DNA of 58,188 nt from contig NZ_JALPRJ010000055.1 of the NCBI RefSeq assembly GCF_030464885.1, positions 1 to 58,188 of the forward strand, in the 5' to 3' direction. Position 1 is the first letter of the stretch. Each line of letters opens with the position of its first letter. The translations under genes were made by a program, and so were the position numbers. The notes under the pieces were generated by a model that was given only the letters and a program-made list of their open reading frames with translations, was not told the origin of the DNA and made no database searches. Origin of the DNA: Caballeronia sp. SEWSISQ10-4 2 (GTDB lineage Bacteria; Pseudomonadota; Gammaproteobacteria; Burkholderiales; Burkholderiaceae). Positions 1 through 7,952 of this stretch are shown piece by piece.

Positions 1-101
1 GCCACGCACAGTGGCTAATAGTGATAAAGAGAACAGCCAGCATAGACCGGCCACGTGCGCCGAAAGCACCACCCCAGGGCATCGAACAGATCCACCATGG
101 G

Positions 102-773
102 CTAAAGGTCTCCGGGTACGCCATACGACGGCGCCTGCTCAGGGTGCTTTGCGCGCGTCGCATAGTCGTTCATCTGCGGTTCGTAGCGCTGCCAAAGCGC
201 ACGCAAGTCGGCGATGGGTTCATCGGACCAGTCCACACGCAATTCCGCAAGCGGCCAGACGTCCCGCCCGTACACGCAAAAACCCGCCGAATGCACCGGC
301 CCTGCCTCGCCGCCTGCTGCCGCACCGGCTTCCAGCGCAATGATCAATCGCTCTGGAAGCGAGCTCGCGTGAGACGCTTCAAAGGCTGCGACCATAGCTG
401 CCGGAATGCCGTCGTGCGCAAGCAGATTGCCCGCAGCGATGCAGTCGCGCCCCGCCTTCGTCGCGATAACGCCAAGCCCTTTCGCACCCGTTGCCGCAGC
501 CCGCGAACCGTCTGCATCGAGTACCGCAAGCTGTCGCCACTCGACGTAAGGCCGTGCGTCCTGCAACTGTCGCAACGTGCTCTCAGCGCCGAATCCCTGC
601 GCGAGCAATTGCAGGCCAAGCACGCCGAGCCGTGGATCAGTCACGTTCTGGCTCAGCACCACGCCGTGCGGACTGGCCCACAGGCAACGGCTAGGCACCG
701 CGATACTCGAACTGCATACCAACCCGCCGACCATGCCCGTGCGCTCGCATCGGCCAGCCAGTGAAAATGTCAT
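102..773 (-). CDS. DUF1028 family protein (putative Ntn-hydrolase fold)
   Basis: A 223-residue protein opening with TFSLAGRCERTG and continuing with a VCSSSIAVPSRC segment, the usual N-terminus of DUF1028 proteins, which are predicted Ntn-type hydrolases of unknown substrate. The length is typical of the single-domain form. No signal peptide or membrane segment is seen, so it is probably cytoplasmic. It is the last gene of a leftward series with a RidA protein (13 bases upstream), an HpaB-type oxygenase and a flavin reductase. The family is often found beside RidA genes, and this context suggests hydrolysis of an amide or imine product made by the monooxygenase. The family call is fairly firm; the reaction is inference. 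Confidence 0.8.
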   Translation of the reverse strand: MTFSLAGRCERTGMVGGLVCSSSIAVPSRCLWASPHGVVLSQNVTDPRLGVLGLQLLAQGFGAESTLRQLQDARPYVEWRQLAVLDADGSRAAATGAKGLGVIATKAGRDCIAAGNLLAHDGIPAAMVAAFEASHASSLPERLIIALEAGAAAGGEAGPVHSAGFCVYGRDVWPLAELRVDWSDEPIADLRALWQRYEPQMNDYATRAKHPEQAPSYGVPGDL

Positions 774-786
774 GAGGAGGCTCCGC

Positions 787-1200
787 TCAACTATTTGGAA
801 TCACGGCAATCACATCGATCTCGACCAGCCACTCGGGCCGCGCGAGCGCTGAAATCACAAGTCCAGTGGACACCGGATACACGCCCTTCAGCCACTTTCC
901 CACCACCGTATAAACGGCCTCGCGATAACGGACATCGACAAGATAAATCGTGATCTTGCAGATATCCTCAAGCTTGCTGCCAGCTTCGCCGAGCAGCATC
1001 GCGATGTTCGCCATGGCCTTTTCTGTCTGCACGGCGACGTCGCCGATACCGACCGATTCGCGCGTATCCAGATCCTGCCCGATCTGGCCGCGTACGTACA
1101 CTGTGCCGTTCGCGACCACGGCCTGGCACAGATCGTTATCCAGTTTCTGCTCAGGATACGTGTCGCGGGTATTGAATTTGCGGATGCGGGTATGGCTCAT
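787..1200 (-). CDS. RidA family protein (enamine/imine deaminase fold)
   Basis: A 137-residue YjgF/YER057c/UK114 protein. The sequence runs from SHTRIRKFN through YVRGQIGQDL, an EDICKITIYLVD strand and a C-terminal STGLVISALARPEWLVEIDVIAV. Classical RidA enzymes carry an Arg in a P-A-R-S motif; here the equivalent stretch reads PVSTGLVIS, so the catalytic Arg is missing and the protein may belong to a divergent subfamily with another activity. The ATG at 1200 was chosen over one 18 codons upstream because GAGGTG sits just before it and it begins the family-conserved region. It lies 7 bases after the monooxygenase gene and 13 before the DUF1028 gene, so all are probably co-transcribed. Its role may be hydrolysis of a reactive imine formed by the upstream oxygenase. 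Confidence 0.88.
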   Translation of the reverse strand: MSHTRIRKFNTRDTYPEQKLDNDLCQAVVANGTVYVRGQIGQDLDTRESVGIGDVAVQTEKAMANIAMLLGEAGSKLEDICKITIYLVDVRYREAVYTVVGKWLKGVYPVSTGLVISALARPEWLVEIDVIAVIPNS

Positions 1201-1207
1201 GGACACC

Positions 1208-2692
1208 TCATACAACGCGCTTGAGCCGCGGCTCTGCGCTGGATTGAACAACACGGTCCGACAGGTTCGCAGCCTTCTTCACATAGCCCAGCGTGCTGTC
1301 GAAATCGAAGTTGCGGAATACGGCGCCCAGATGCGCGAACGGCGGCGACTGAGCAAACAACTGGAACGTGAGCCGATGCCCGGCATAGTCGGAATTCAGC
1401 AAGTCGTGGGCGAAGGCAAGCAGCTTGCGGCGGTCATCCGAGACCCAGTTTTCATTGACGGTGTAGTACTTGTCAAGCCAGGCGCTGATCTCAGGATTGG
1501 CGAACGATGCCGCGTCTGGCGTGACGCAAATCTGGCCGCCGCACAACTCGCGTGCAAGATGCATCATCTCGTGAAGCCGCGAGCAGGCCTGCACGCGACC
1601 CGTATAAAGCAGCGACTGGTTGGGCATCATCAGCCCTGCCGGACTACGCTCGCCGCATGCGATCGACGCGGTCAAATGCGCGTTGATGGTCTCGCGATAC
1701 ACAGCGAGCGTGGACAACTTCTCCTGCACGGCCTGCTGCTTTTCAAGGCCGGTCTGACGCGCATTGAACAGCGCCGTGCCGATCATCAAATCCGCCAGAC
1801 GCAGGTTGCGCTGCACGAACGCGAACGCGCTATAGCGATGCAGCGTGGCGCGAATAAACGTGGCGGCCTTCGTGTGCTGATAGAACAGCACGTCTTCCCA
1901 CGGGATCAGGACGTTGTCGAAGATCAGCAAGGTATCGATTTCATCGCAGCGGTTGGAGAGCGGATAGTCCTCCGCGTTCGCCCGCCCAGCGAAGCCCGTG
2001 CGACAGATGAACTTGAGCCCCGGCGCGGACATGTTGACGATGAAACCCACCGCGTAGTCGGAGAGCTTCGCATCGCCCCAATTGGCGATAGTCGGCTTGA
2101 CGAACGCCTGGTTCGCATACGCCGCTGCCGTCTCGTACTTCGCGCCACGCACCACAATGCCCGCATCGGTTTCTTTCACCACATGCAGCAGCATGTCGGG
2201 GTCCTGCTCCTGAGGCGGTTTCGATCGATCGCCCTTCGGGTCGGTATTGGCCGACACGTGGAACGGATCTTCATGCAACGTCCGATGAATGTGACGCTCG
2301 ATGTTCTCGGCAAAACGCGGATCGACTTCATTCAGCACGTCCTTGCCGTCATACAGCGACCACATCTCGCCGATGGTTTCATCACCCACCCGCGTCGCAA
2401 TACCGCCAACGTCATCCAGCACGGTATCGACCGCCAGCCGCTTGTCGTGCCAGTCCTGTTGCGTGTACGGCAGCTTCAGGCCGACGGCGTTGCGCTCGCC
2501 GGTTTGCGTATCCACGTAGGTCATCGCGTCCTGCGTCGCTTTCTCGTGCGCCATGTCATAGATGCGCGCACGGATATCGACGATAGGCTTGAACATGGGG
2601 TGCGTGGTCACGTCGTTCACGCGTTCGCCGTTGATCCAGACCTGCCGTCCATCGCGAATGGAATCGCGATACTGTTCGCCTGTTCTGATCAT
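1208..2692 (-). CDS. HpaB-type FADH2-dependent monooxygenase, oxygenase component
   Basis: A 494-residue class D flavoprotein monooxygenase of the 4-hydroxyphenylacetate 3-hydroxylase family (N- and C-terminal HpaB domains over the whole length). Visible family segments are RTGEQYRDSIRDGRQVWINGE at the start (family N-terminus), GDRSKPPQEQDPD near residue 155, DAGIVVRGAKYETAAAYANQ near 175-195 and a helical C-terminal half with ELCGGQICVTPD. These enzymes take FADH2 from a separate reductase and hydroxylate phenols or related rings. The reductase gene lies immediately upstream on the same strand. The substrate cannot be read from the sequence: the family also acts on chlorophenols, indoles and N-heterocycles, and no homoprotocatechuate ring-cleavage gene is present, so true 4-hydroxyphenylacetate hydroxylation is unlikely. 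Confidence 0.88.
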   Translation of the reverse strand: MIRTGEQYRDSIRDGRQVWINGERVNDVTTHPMFKPIVDIRARIYDMAHEKATQDAMTYVDTQTGERNAVGLKLPYTQQDWHDKRLAVDTVLDDVGGIATRVGDETIGEMWSLYDGKDVLNEVDPRFAENIERHIHRTLHEDPFHVSANTDPKGDRSKPPQEQDPDMLLHVVKETDAGIVVRGAKYETAAAYANQAFVKPTIANWGDAKLSDYAVGFIVNMSAPGLKFICRTGFAGRANAEDYPLSNRCDEIDTLLIFDNVLIPWEDVLFYQHTKAATFIRATLHRYSAFAFVQRNLRLADLMIGTALFNARQTGLEKQQAVQEKLSTLAVYRETINAHLTASIACGERSPAGLMMPNQSLLYTGRVQACSRLHEMMHLARELCGGQICVTPDAASFANPEISAWLDKYYTVNENWVSDDRRKLLAFAHDLLNSDYAGHRLTFQLFAQSPPFAHLGAVFRNFDFDSTLGYVKKAANLSDRVVQSSAEPRLKRVV

Positions 2693-2756
2693 TTACTGTG
2701 CCTCGGTCCGTTGGGAATATTGTTCATGCCGGCAGCGCCCGCATGTTCTGAGTCGT

Positions 2757-3302
2757 TTAAAACGCCAGGAACTGGCCGTAGTCGCGTTTGCAATAAAGCA
2801 GGGGCATGTGCTGCGCCGGCGCCCGTGTGATAGCCGCCACTTCGCCGAAAAACACCGTGTGCGTGCCGATGATTTGCTGCGCGACCACGCGGCATTCGAT
2901 CGCGGCAACCGCACCGTCGATGAGCGGCACGCCGAGGGTGCCGGGCGTATTCGTGCAGCAGGAAAAATCGAAGGGCTTGGCCGTGGCCGACCGGCCCGCG
3001 AACGTATCGGCAATACCGCGCTGCGCCACGTTCAGCAGGTTCACCGCGAACACGCCGTTCGCCGCGACGGCTGCGTTAGCCGGGCTGCGTGTATTGATGC
3101 AGACCAGCAAGGTGGGCGGGTCCGCGCACACCGAACTGCAGGCGCTGACCGTCACGCCGAAACGCTGGTCGCCGCTGCCGGTCGTCACCACATGAACCGA
3201 GGTGGAGTTCGATGCCATGGAATCCAGGAACGCGGTGCGCAGGGTTTCCACCGCGCCGTCAAGTTCCACCGTGTTTTCCGTTGAACCGCTGTCTCGTTGC
3301 AT
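2757..3302 (-). CDS. Flavin reductase (HpaC-like), partner of the HpaB-type oxygenase
   Basis: A 181-residue flavin reductase-like FMN-binding split-barrel protein. Recognisable parts are VHVVTTGSGDQRFGVTVSACSSV near residues 36-59, PPTLLVCINTRSPANAAV near 62-80, FAVNLLN near 85, and the closing HMPLLYCKRDYGQF. It should use NAD(P)H to reduce FAD or FMN and deliver it to the downstream oxygenase, 64 bases away on the same strand. The start at 3302 is preceded by a GAGGGGG ribosome-binding site. It is the promoter-proximal gene of the leftward operon and diverges from the LysR gene at 3460, so the 157 bases between them should carry both promoters. Confidence 0.88.
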   Translation of the reverse strand: MQRDSGSTENTVELDGAVETLRTAFLDSMASNSTSVHVVTTGSGDQRFGVTVSACSSVCADPPTLLVCINTRSPANAAVAANGVFAVNLLNVAQRGIADTFAGRSATAKPFDFSCCTNTPGTLGVPLIDGAVAAIECRVVAQQIIGTHTVFFGEVAAITRAPAQHMPLLYCKRDYGQFLAF

Positions 3303-3360
3303 GTCGTCCCCCTCGCGTGTCCGCTAGCCTTTCGCAAAATCTACGCTCGGGCAACGCATC

Positions 3361-3399
3361 TGAAAAACATATTTCAAAAATGCAAATCATCGGTTTTGC
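3361..3399. promoter_or_regulatory. Paired dyads in the divergent promoter region (candidate LysR sites)
   Basis: Two short inverted repeats lie between the leftward flavin reductase and the rightward LysR gene: TGAAA-6-TTTCA at 3361-3376 and GCAAA-8-TTTGC at 3382-3399. Both are A/T-rich with a T...A architecture like LysR-family boxes. A similar dyad occurs downstream of the regulator at 4435. Binding is inferred from position and symmetry only. Confidence 0.4.
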
Positions 3400-3459
3400 C
3401 TATGCAAGCCGATTTATGTCCACGCACAATGAGACCGATAGAAGACCACGGGGCGGATC

Positions 3460-4383
3460 ATGGAACCTGCGCAATTACGCTATTCGCTACGACAGTTGAG
3501 GTATTTCGTCGTCACGGCGGAAGTCTTGTCGTTCACTGCCGCGGCCAAGCTGCTGCATATCTCCCAGCCGTCCATCTCGACGGCGCTCGCGGACCTGGAA
3601 GTGTCGTTCGGCATCCAGCTTTTTATCCGCCACCATGCCAGCGGGTTATCCCTTACTCAGGCTGGCCGCGAGATGCTCGGCCGCGCGCGCGACCTGCTGA
3701 AGAACGCCGAAGACCTGCAGACGGCGGCCAAGGAAATGGACGGCGGCATGTCCGGCGCCATCACGCTCGGCTGCCTCGTCTCTCTCGCGCCGCCGCTCAT
3801 GCCCGCCATGATGAGCCGCTTTATCGCGGGTCACGCGGGCATTGCCTTCCGTACGCTCGAAGCGCATCAGGAGGATTTGCTGCGCGGCCTGCACGATGGT
3901 TCGCTAGATATAGCGCTGACCTACAACCTCGATCTGACCGATGACATCGCGTTCACGCCGTTGCTCACGCTGCCGCCTTATGTGATCCTTCCGAAAACCC
4001 ACAGGCTTGCACGCGCGCGCACCGTTGCGCTGGCGGACCTGCGCGACGAGCCCTACGTGATGCTGGACCTGCCGCACAGCCGCGAGTACTTCGCCGGACT
4101 CTTCGACGCGGTCGGTGGCCGGCCCATCGCAGCGTTCAAGTCGTCGCAACCCGAAGTCGTGCGCGGCATGGTGGCGAACGGCCTCGGCTACAGCATTCTC
4201 AACTTTCCGCTCAAATCAAACCGCACCGTGGACGGCGAGGACTTCGTGATCAAGCAGTTCAGGGACGAAGTGAACGCGACCACGCTTGGCATCGCGCAAT
4301 CCAGAAGCATGAAACCCCGGCAAGTCGTCCAGCATTTTGCAGCGTTTTGCGAGGCGGAAATCAAGCGCGAACGCGTGGGCTGA
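3460..4383 (+). CDS. LysR-family transcriptional regulator
   Basis: A 307-residue LysR regulator. The winged helix-turn-helix covers residues 10-67, with FTAAAKLLHISQPSISTALA as the helix-turn-helix core, followed by a linker helix and a periplasmic-binding-protein-like effector domain from about residue 90 (GAITLGCLVSLAPPLMPAMM) to the end. The ATG at 3460 follows GGGGCGGATC. It is divergent from the flavin-monooxygenase operon and 158 bases upstream of the Rieske/ABC operon on its own strand. It is the only regulator for 7 kb, so it probably controls both sides. The inducer is unknown, presumably the substrate or an intermediate. Confidence 0.9.
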   Translation: MEPAQLRYSLRQLRYFVVTAEVLSFTAAAKLLHISQPSISTALADLEVSFGIQLFIRHHASGLSLTQAGREMLGRARDLLKNAEDLQTAAKEMDGGMSGAITLGCLVSLAPPLMPAMMSRFIAGHAGIAFRTLEAHQEDLLRGLHDGSLDIALTYNLDLTDDIAFTPLLTLPPYVILPKTHRLARARTVALADLRDEPYVMLDLPHSREYFAGLFDAVGGRPIAAFKSSQPEVVRGMVANGLGYSILNFPLKSNRTVDGEDFVIKQFRDEVNATTLGIAQSRSMKPRQVVQHFAAFCEAEIKRERVG

Positions 4384-4434
4384 AAGCGTGTTTGAAAACA
4401 TCGCGCTAGATAGGAAAAAGCTTGGTTCTACATG

Positions 4435-4450
4435 CAAAAACAATATTTTG
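4435..4450. promoter_or_regulatory. A/T-rich dyad upstream of the Rieske/ABC operon (candidate LysR site)
   Basis: CAAAA-6-TTTTG, the same arm and spacer geometry as the dyad at 3361-3376; both contain an AAAAACA...TATTT core. It lies about 90 bases upstream of the Rieske oxygenase start. The shared design suggests one regulator binds on both sides of its own gene. This is inference from symmetry. Confidence 0.35.
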
Positions 4451-4541
4451 GCTGGTAATTTGACTTGATAGATTGATGTCCATACCGCGAGCAGCTCGTA
4501 GAAAGGGTTGCAGCATTCACTGAACGGGACAGGGAGGCGCG

Positions 4542-5708
4542 ATGGGTTCGTCAACGGCATCCTCTATGGCAGCTACGAACGCGTCCGGCGCTGGAATTGA
4601 AATCGTCCGTCAGTTGCAGGCCAACTGCGAACGCCCGTTCAGCGACGCACGCTCGATGCCGCCCGCCGTCTACACCTCGCCCGACTTCCTCGCGCTGGAA
4701 CAGACACACATCTTTCATCGCGAGTGGCTTTGCGCCGGCCGTGCCAGCGCGCTGGCTGAAGCGGGCGACTACCTCACTGCCGACATCGACGGCCAGCCGA
4801 TCGTCGTCTTGCGCGACGAGAACCTGGAGTTGAAGGCATTCTCCAACGTGTGTTTGCACCGCATGTCCGTCCTGCTCGAAGGCCGCGGCAACGTCAGGCG
4901 AATCGTCTGTCCATATCACGCATGGAACTACACGCTGGACGGCACGCTTCAAGGCGCACCGATGATGGAACGGCAAAGCGGATTTTGTAAGGAAAGCTAC
5001 CGGTTGCCATCCGTTCGATGCGAAACCTGGCAAGGCTGGATCTACATCACGCTCGATGCCGATGCACCTCCCGTTGCCGAGAAGCTCGCGAGCCTCACGG
5101 ATCTGATCGCCAGCTACGGCATGACTGATTACAAGGAAACCTTCTACGAAGAGCACGTCTGGGATACGAACTGGAAGATCCTCGCTGAAAACTTCATGGA
5201 GAGTTATCACCTGCCCATGCTGCATCGGGCAACCGTGGGACCGCATTCTCGGCTGGACGAGATGGAATGCCCGCCCGGCAGCGACGCGTTCAACTATCAC
5301 TGGATCACCAAGGAAGCGTCCCTGCCCATTGGCCAGGCGCATCCGGACAACCAGCGCCTGCAAGGCCACTGGCGCAAGACCACCGCCCTGCTCGCGATCT
5401 ATCCGACCCATCTTGTCACGCTGACGCCGGGTTACTTCTGGTATCTCGTGCTGCAACCGGTGGGCACCGGTCGAGTTCATATCCGCTTCGGCGGTGGACT
5501 GGCGCCCGAGTTCATCGCCGATCCGAGGGCTGCTCAATATATGGCGTCGCTTAAAGAATTGCTGGACGCGGTCAACGAGGAAGACCGGCGCGGGGTGCAG
5601 GCCGTGTTCCGCGGCGTGCAGGCGCCGCTTGCGAAACCGGGCCATCTCAGTCATCTCGAACGGCCGAACTATGACTTCGCTCGTTACCTCGCGCAGCAGC
5701 TTGCCTGA
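4542..5708 (+). CDS. Rieske non-haem iron oxygenase, alpha subunit (quaternary-amine type)
   Basis: A 388-residue Rieske oxygenase. The [2Fe-2S] ligands are C104-x-H106 and C123-x2-H126. The catalytic domain has WKILAENFMESYHLPMLH at 211-228, giving iron ligands H223 and H228. The residue that links the Rieske and iron centres in the neighbouring subunit is E220, not the Asp usual in aromatic dioxygenases; Glu here is known from the carnitine, glycine-betaine and choline monooxygenase group. An AGGGAGG site precedes the start. No beta subunit, ferredoxin or reductase gene is nearby, so electrons must come from elsewhere. It leads an operon with a cation-type ABC importer and an Fe/2OG dioxygenase, so oxidation of an imported N-methylated or quaternary amine is plausible. 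The substrate is unproven. Confidence 0.88.
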   Translation: MGSSTASSMAATNASGAGIEIVRQLQANCERPFSDARSMPPAVYTSPDFLALEQTHIFHREWLCAGRASALAEAGDYLTADIDGQPIVVLRDENLELKAFSNVCLHRMSVLLEGRGNVRRIVCPYHAWNYTLDGTLQGAPMMERQSGFCKESYRLPSVRCETWQGWIYITLDADAPPVAEKLASLTDLIASYGMTDYKETFYEEHVWDTNWKILAENFMESYHLPMLHRATVGPHSRLDEMECPPGSDAFNYHWITKEASLPIGQAHPDNQRLQGHWRKTTALLAIYPTHLVTLTPGYFWYLVLQPVGTGRVHIRFGGGLAPEFIADPRAAQYMASLKELLDAVNEEDRRGVQAVFRGVQAPLAKPGHLSHLERPNYDFARYLAQQLA

Positions 5709-5735
5709 CCACCCCATTCACCAGGGCACGACACG

Positions 5736-6878
5736 ATGTCAACCCAGTCCTTCATCTCCTTCGCGGGCGTGAGCAAGACGTATGACGGCGTTCACTACGT
5801 CGTGGAAGGGCTCGACCTCGAGGTGGCGAAAGGCGAATTCGTCTCGTTGCTTGGACCGTCCGGCTCGGGGAAAACCACGACGCTGATGATGCTCGCCGGT
5901 TTCGAATCCGCGACGCAGGGAGAGATCCGCCTGAACGGAAAACGTCTCGACGATAAACCACCGCATCAACGCGATATCGGCATGGTGTTTCAGAACTACG
6001 CGCTGTTTCCGCATCTGACGATCGAGCAGAACGTCGCGTTTCCGTTGTCGGTGCGGGGCATCGGCAAGGCAGAACAAAAGGCGCGCGTGAAGCGCGCGCT
6101 CGAGATGGTCGAGTTGCCGCAACTGGCTTCCCGCCGGCCATCGCAGTTGTCAGGCGGTCAGCAGCAGCGCGTCGCCCTCGCCCGCGCACTGGTGTTCGAG
6201 CCTAGCGTGGTGCTGATGGATGAACCGCTCGGCGCGCTCGACAAGCGGCTGCGCGAAACGATGCAATACGAAATCATGCGGCTGCATCGCGAGCTGGGGT
6301 TGACCGTGGTTTATGTGACGCATGACCAGGCGGAAGCATTGACCATGTCGGATCGCGTGGCTGTTTTCTCCGATGGCCGCATCCAGCAGGCAGCGACACC
6401 CACCGAACTCTATGAGAACGCGCACAACGCGTTCGTGGCGAATTTTGTTGGCGAGAACAACGGCTTGACGGGCCGTGTGCTCGAACAGGATACAAGCTGG
6501 GCGATGCTGGAACTGCCCGATGGCGCGGTCATTCGCGGACGCTGCGGACGCGGCCTCCGGACCGGCGAGGAAGCGATGCTGGCGCTGCGCCCCGAGCGCG
6601 CGCATATAGCGTCCCCTGACGGTGCGCCAAGCGCTGCGGACACCAACGTGGTGGCCGCGCGCGTGGAAGAACTCGTGTATTGCGGCGATCACCACCGCGT
6701 TCACCTGAAACTCGGTCATGGCGACAACCTCATTGTCAAAGTGCCGAATACGCAGCACCACGATCTTCCGTCTCTCGGCAGTGCAACCGCCGTGGCATGG
6801 CGCCACGACGACTGCAAGATCCTCGCAACGGCCGTGACTTACGGCCCTGCTCCGTCTCTCACCGCAGGAGTCAACTGA
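5736..6878 (+). CDS. ABC transporter ATP-binding protein (PotA-like)
   Basis: A 380-residue import ATPase of the spermidine/putrescine/opine class. Walker A GPSGSGKTT is at 40-48, the Q-loop VFQNYALFPH near 84-93, the signature LSGGQ at 138-142, Walker B VVLMDEP at 158-164, and the switch His in VTHDQ near 190. The roughly 140-residue C-terminal extension from about 240 is a TOBE-type regulatory domain, usual for PotA proteins. It follows the Rieske gene by 27 bases and precedes the binding protein by one base, so it belongs to the same transcript. It powers uptake through the two permeases downstream. Confidence 0.92.
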   Translation: MSTQSFISFAGVSKTYDGVHYVVEGLDLEVAKGEFVSLLGPSGSGKTTTLMMLAGFESATQGEIRLNGKRLDDKPPHQRDIGMVFQNYALFPHLTIEQNVAFPLSVRGIGKAEQKARVKRALEMVELPQLASRRPSQLSGGQQQRVALARALVFEPSVVLMDEPLGALDKRLRETMQYEIMRLHRELGLTVVYVTHDQAEALTMSDRVAVFSDGRIQQAATPTELYENAHNAFVANFVGENNGLTGRVLEQDTSWAMLELPDGAVIRGRCGRGLRTGEEAMLALRPERAHIASPDGAPSAADTNVVAARVEELVYCGDHHRVHLKLGHGDNLIVKVPNTQHHDLPSLGSATAVAWRHDDCKILATAVTYGPAPSLTAGVN

Positions 6879-6879
6879 C

Positions 6880-7944
6880 ATGAAAGCAACTATTATTCGA
6901 ACCGGTCTGACGGGCATCGCCGGACTCGCCCTTGCCGCGACGAGCCTGTTCTCCGTGACCGCGCACGCAGCCGATACCATCTCCGTCGTTACCTTCGGCG
7001 GCGCTTATGAAGCCGCGGCGAAGAAGGCATGGTTTGAGCCGTTCACGGCCGCGACCGGCATCGGCTTCTCGACCGAATCGTACGATGGCGGCCTCGCCAA
7101 GCTGTCGGCGATGGAACAAGCGAAGAACCCGACGTGGGACCTGATCGACCTTGAATCCAACGACGCGATTACCGGTTGCGATGAAGGTCTGTTGCGCAAG
7201 ATCGACAAAAAATCGCTTGGCAACACCAGCGCCTTCATTCCCGGCTCGATCATGGATTGCGCGGTAGCCGCCATGGTGTGGTCGACCGTGTACGCCTACG
7301 ACACCACCAAGCTCAAGGCTGCTCCGACCACGATCAACGACTTCTTCGACCTGAAGAAATACCCCGGCAAACGCGGCTTGCGCAAGTCGCCGAAGGTGAC
7401 GCTTGAATGGGCGCTGCTCGCCGACGGCGTAAAACCCGCCGACGTCTACAAGGTGCTCGGCACGCCCGCCGGCGTCGACCGCGCGTTCAAGAAACTCGAC
7501 ACGATCAAGTCGAGCATCGTCTGGTGGGAGGCCGGCGCGCAACCGCCGCAACTGCTCTCCGACGGCGCAGTGGTCATGACGCAGGCCTATAACGGACGTA
7601 TAGACAACGCTGTGCATGCGGACCACAAGCCGTTCGCGTCGGTGTGGGACGGCCAGGTCTACGACTTCGAATGGTGGGGTATCCCGATGGGCGCGAAGAA
7701 CGCCGACGCTGCAGCAAAGTTCATTGCCGCGTCCTCCACGGCGAAAAGCTATGCAGAGCTGACCAAGTACATCGCTTACGCGCCGCCGCGCAAGGACTCC
7801 ATTCCGCTGATCGCGAAGGATCGCCTGAACGACTTGCCGACCGCTCCCGCCAACTTCAAGCGCGCCGTGCAGATCAACGCGAGCTTCTGGGCGGATAACG
7901 CCGACCAGATCAACAAGCGCTTCCAGGTCTGGCTGACACAGTAA
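6880..7944 (+). CDS. Periplasmic substrate-binding protein (PotD/PotF-like)
   Basis: A 354-residue family-1-type extracellular binding protein for polyamine-like or cationic ligands. A signal peptide is visible (basic MKATIIRTG, hydrophobic GIAGLALAATSLFSV, cleavage near AHA at about residue 30). The mature protein starts DTISVVTFGGAYEAAAKKAW, with LSAMEQAKNPTWDLIDLESND and the closing NKRFQVWLTQ. The ribosome-binding AGGAG lies inside the end of the ATPase gene, so translation is probably coupled. It delivers the ligand to the permeases at 7953 and 9230. The acidic ligand-contact residues of PotD could not be placed by eye, so the cargo could be a polyamine, a betaine, an aminophosphonate or another amine. 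Confidence 0.9.
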   Translation: MKATIIRTGLTGIAGLALAATSLFSVTAHAADTISVVTFGGAYEAAAKKAWFEPFTAATGIGFSTESYDGGLAKLSAMEQAKNPTWDLIDLESNDAITGCDEGLLRKIDKKSLGNTSAFIPGSIMDCAVAAMVWSTVYAYDTTKLKAAPTTINDFFDLKKYPGKRGLRKSPKVTLEWALLADGVKPADVYKVLGTPAGVDRAFKKLDTIKSSIVWWEAGAQPPQLLSDGAVVMTQAYNGRIDNAVHADHKPFASVWDGQVYDFEWWGIPMGAKNADAAAKFIAASSTAKSYAELTKYIAYAPPRKDSIPLIAKDRLNDLPTAPANFKRAVQINASFWADNADQINKRFQVWLTQ

Positions 7945-7952
7945 GGCGACTC

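Noticed and set aside
950..2830. A 626-codon plus-strand open frame
   Set aside because: It lies antisense to the HpaB-type oxygenase and RidA genes; its product is Arg/His-rich and low in recognisable structure, as expected for a high-GC antisense shadow.
1208..3302. A 4-hydroxyphenylacetate degradation operon (hpaBC)
   Set aside because: No homoprotocatechuate dioxygenase or later hpa gene is nearby; RidA and DUF1028 neighbours point to a nitrogenous substrate.
4551..5717. A 388-codon minus-strand open frame
   Set aside because: Exact antisense of the Rieske oxygenase, which carries complete metal-ligand motifs; the antisense product resembles no family.
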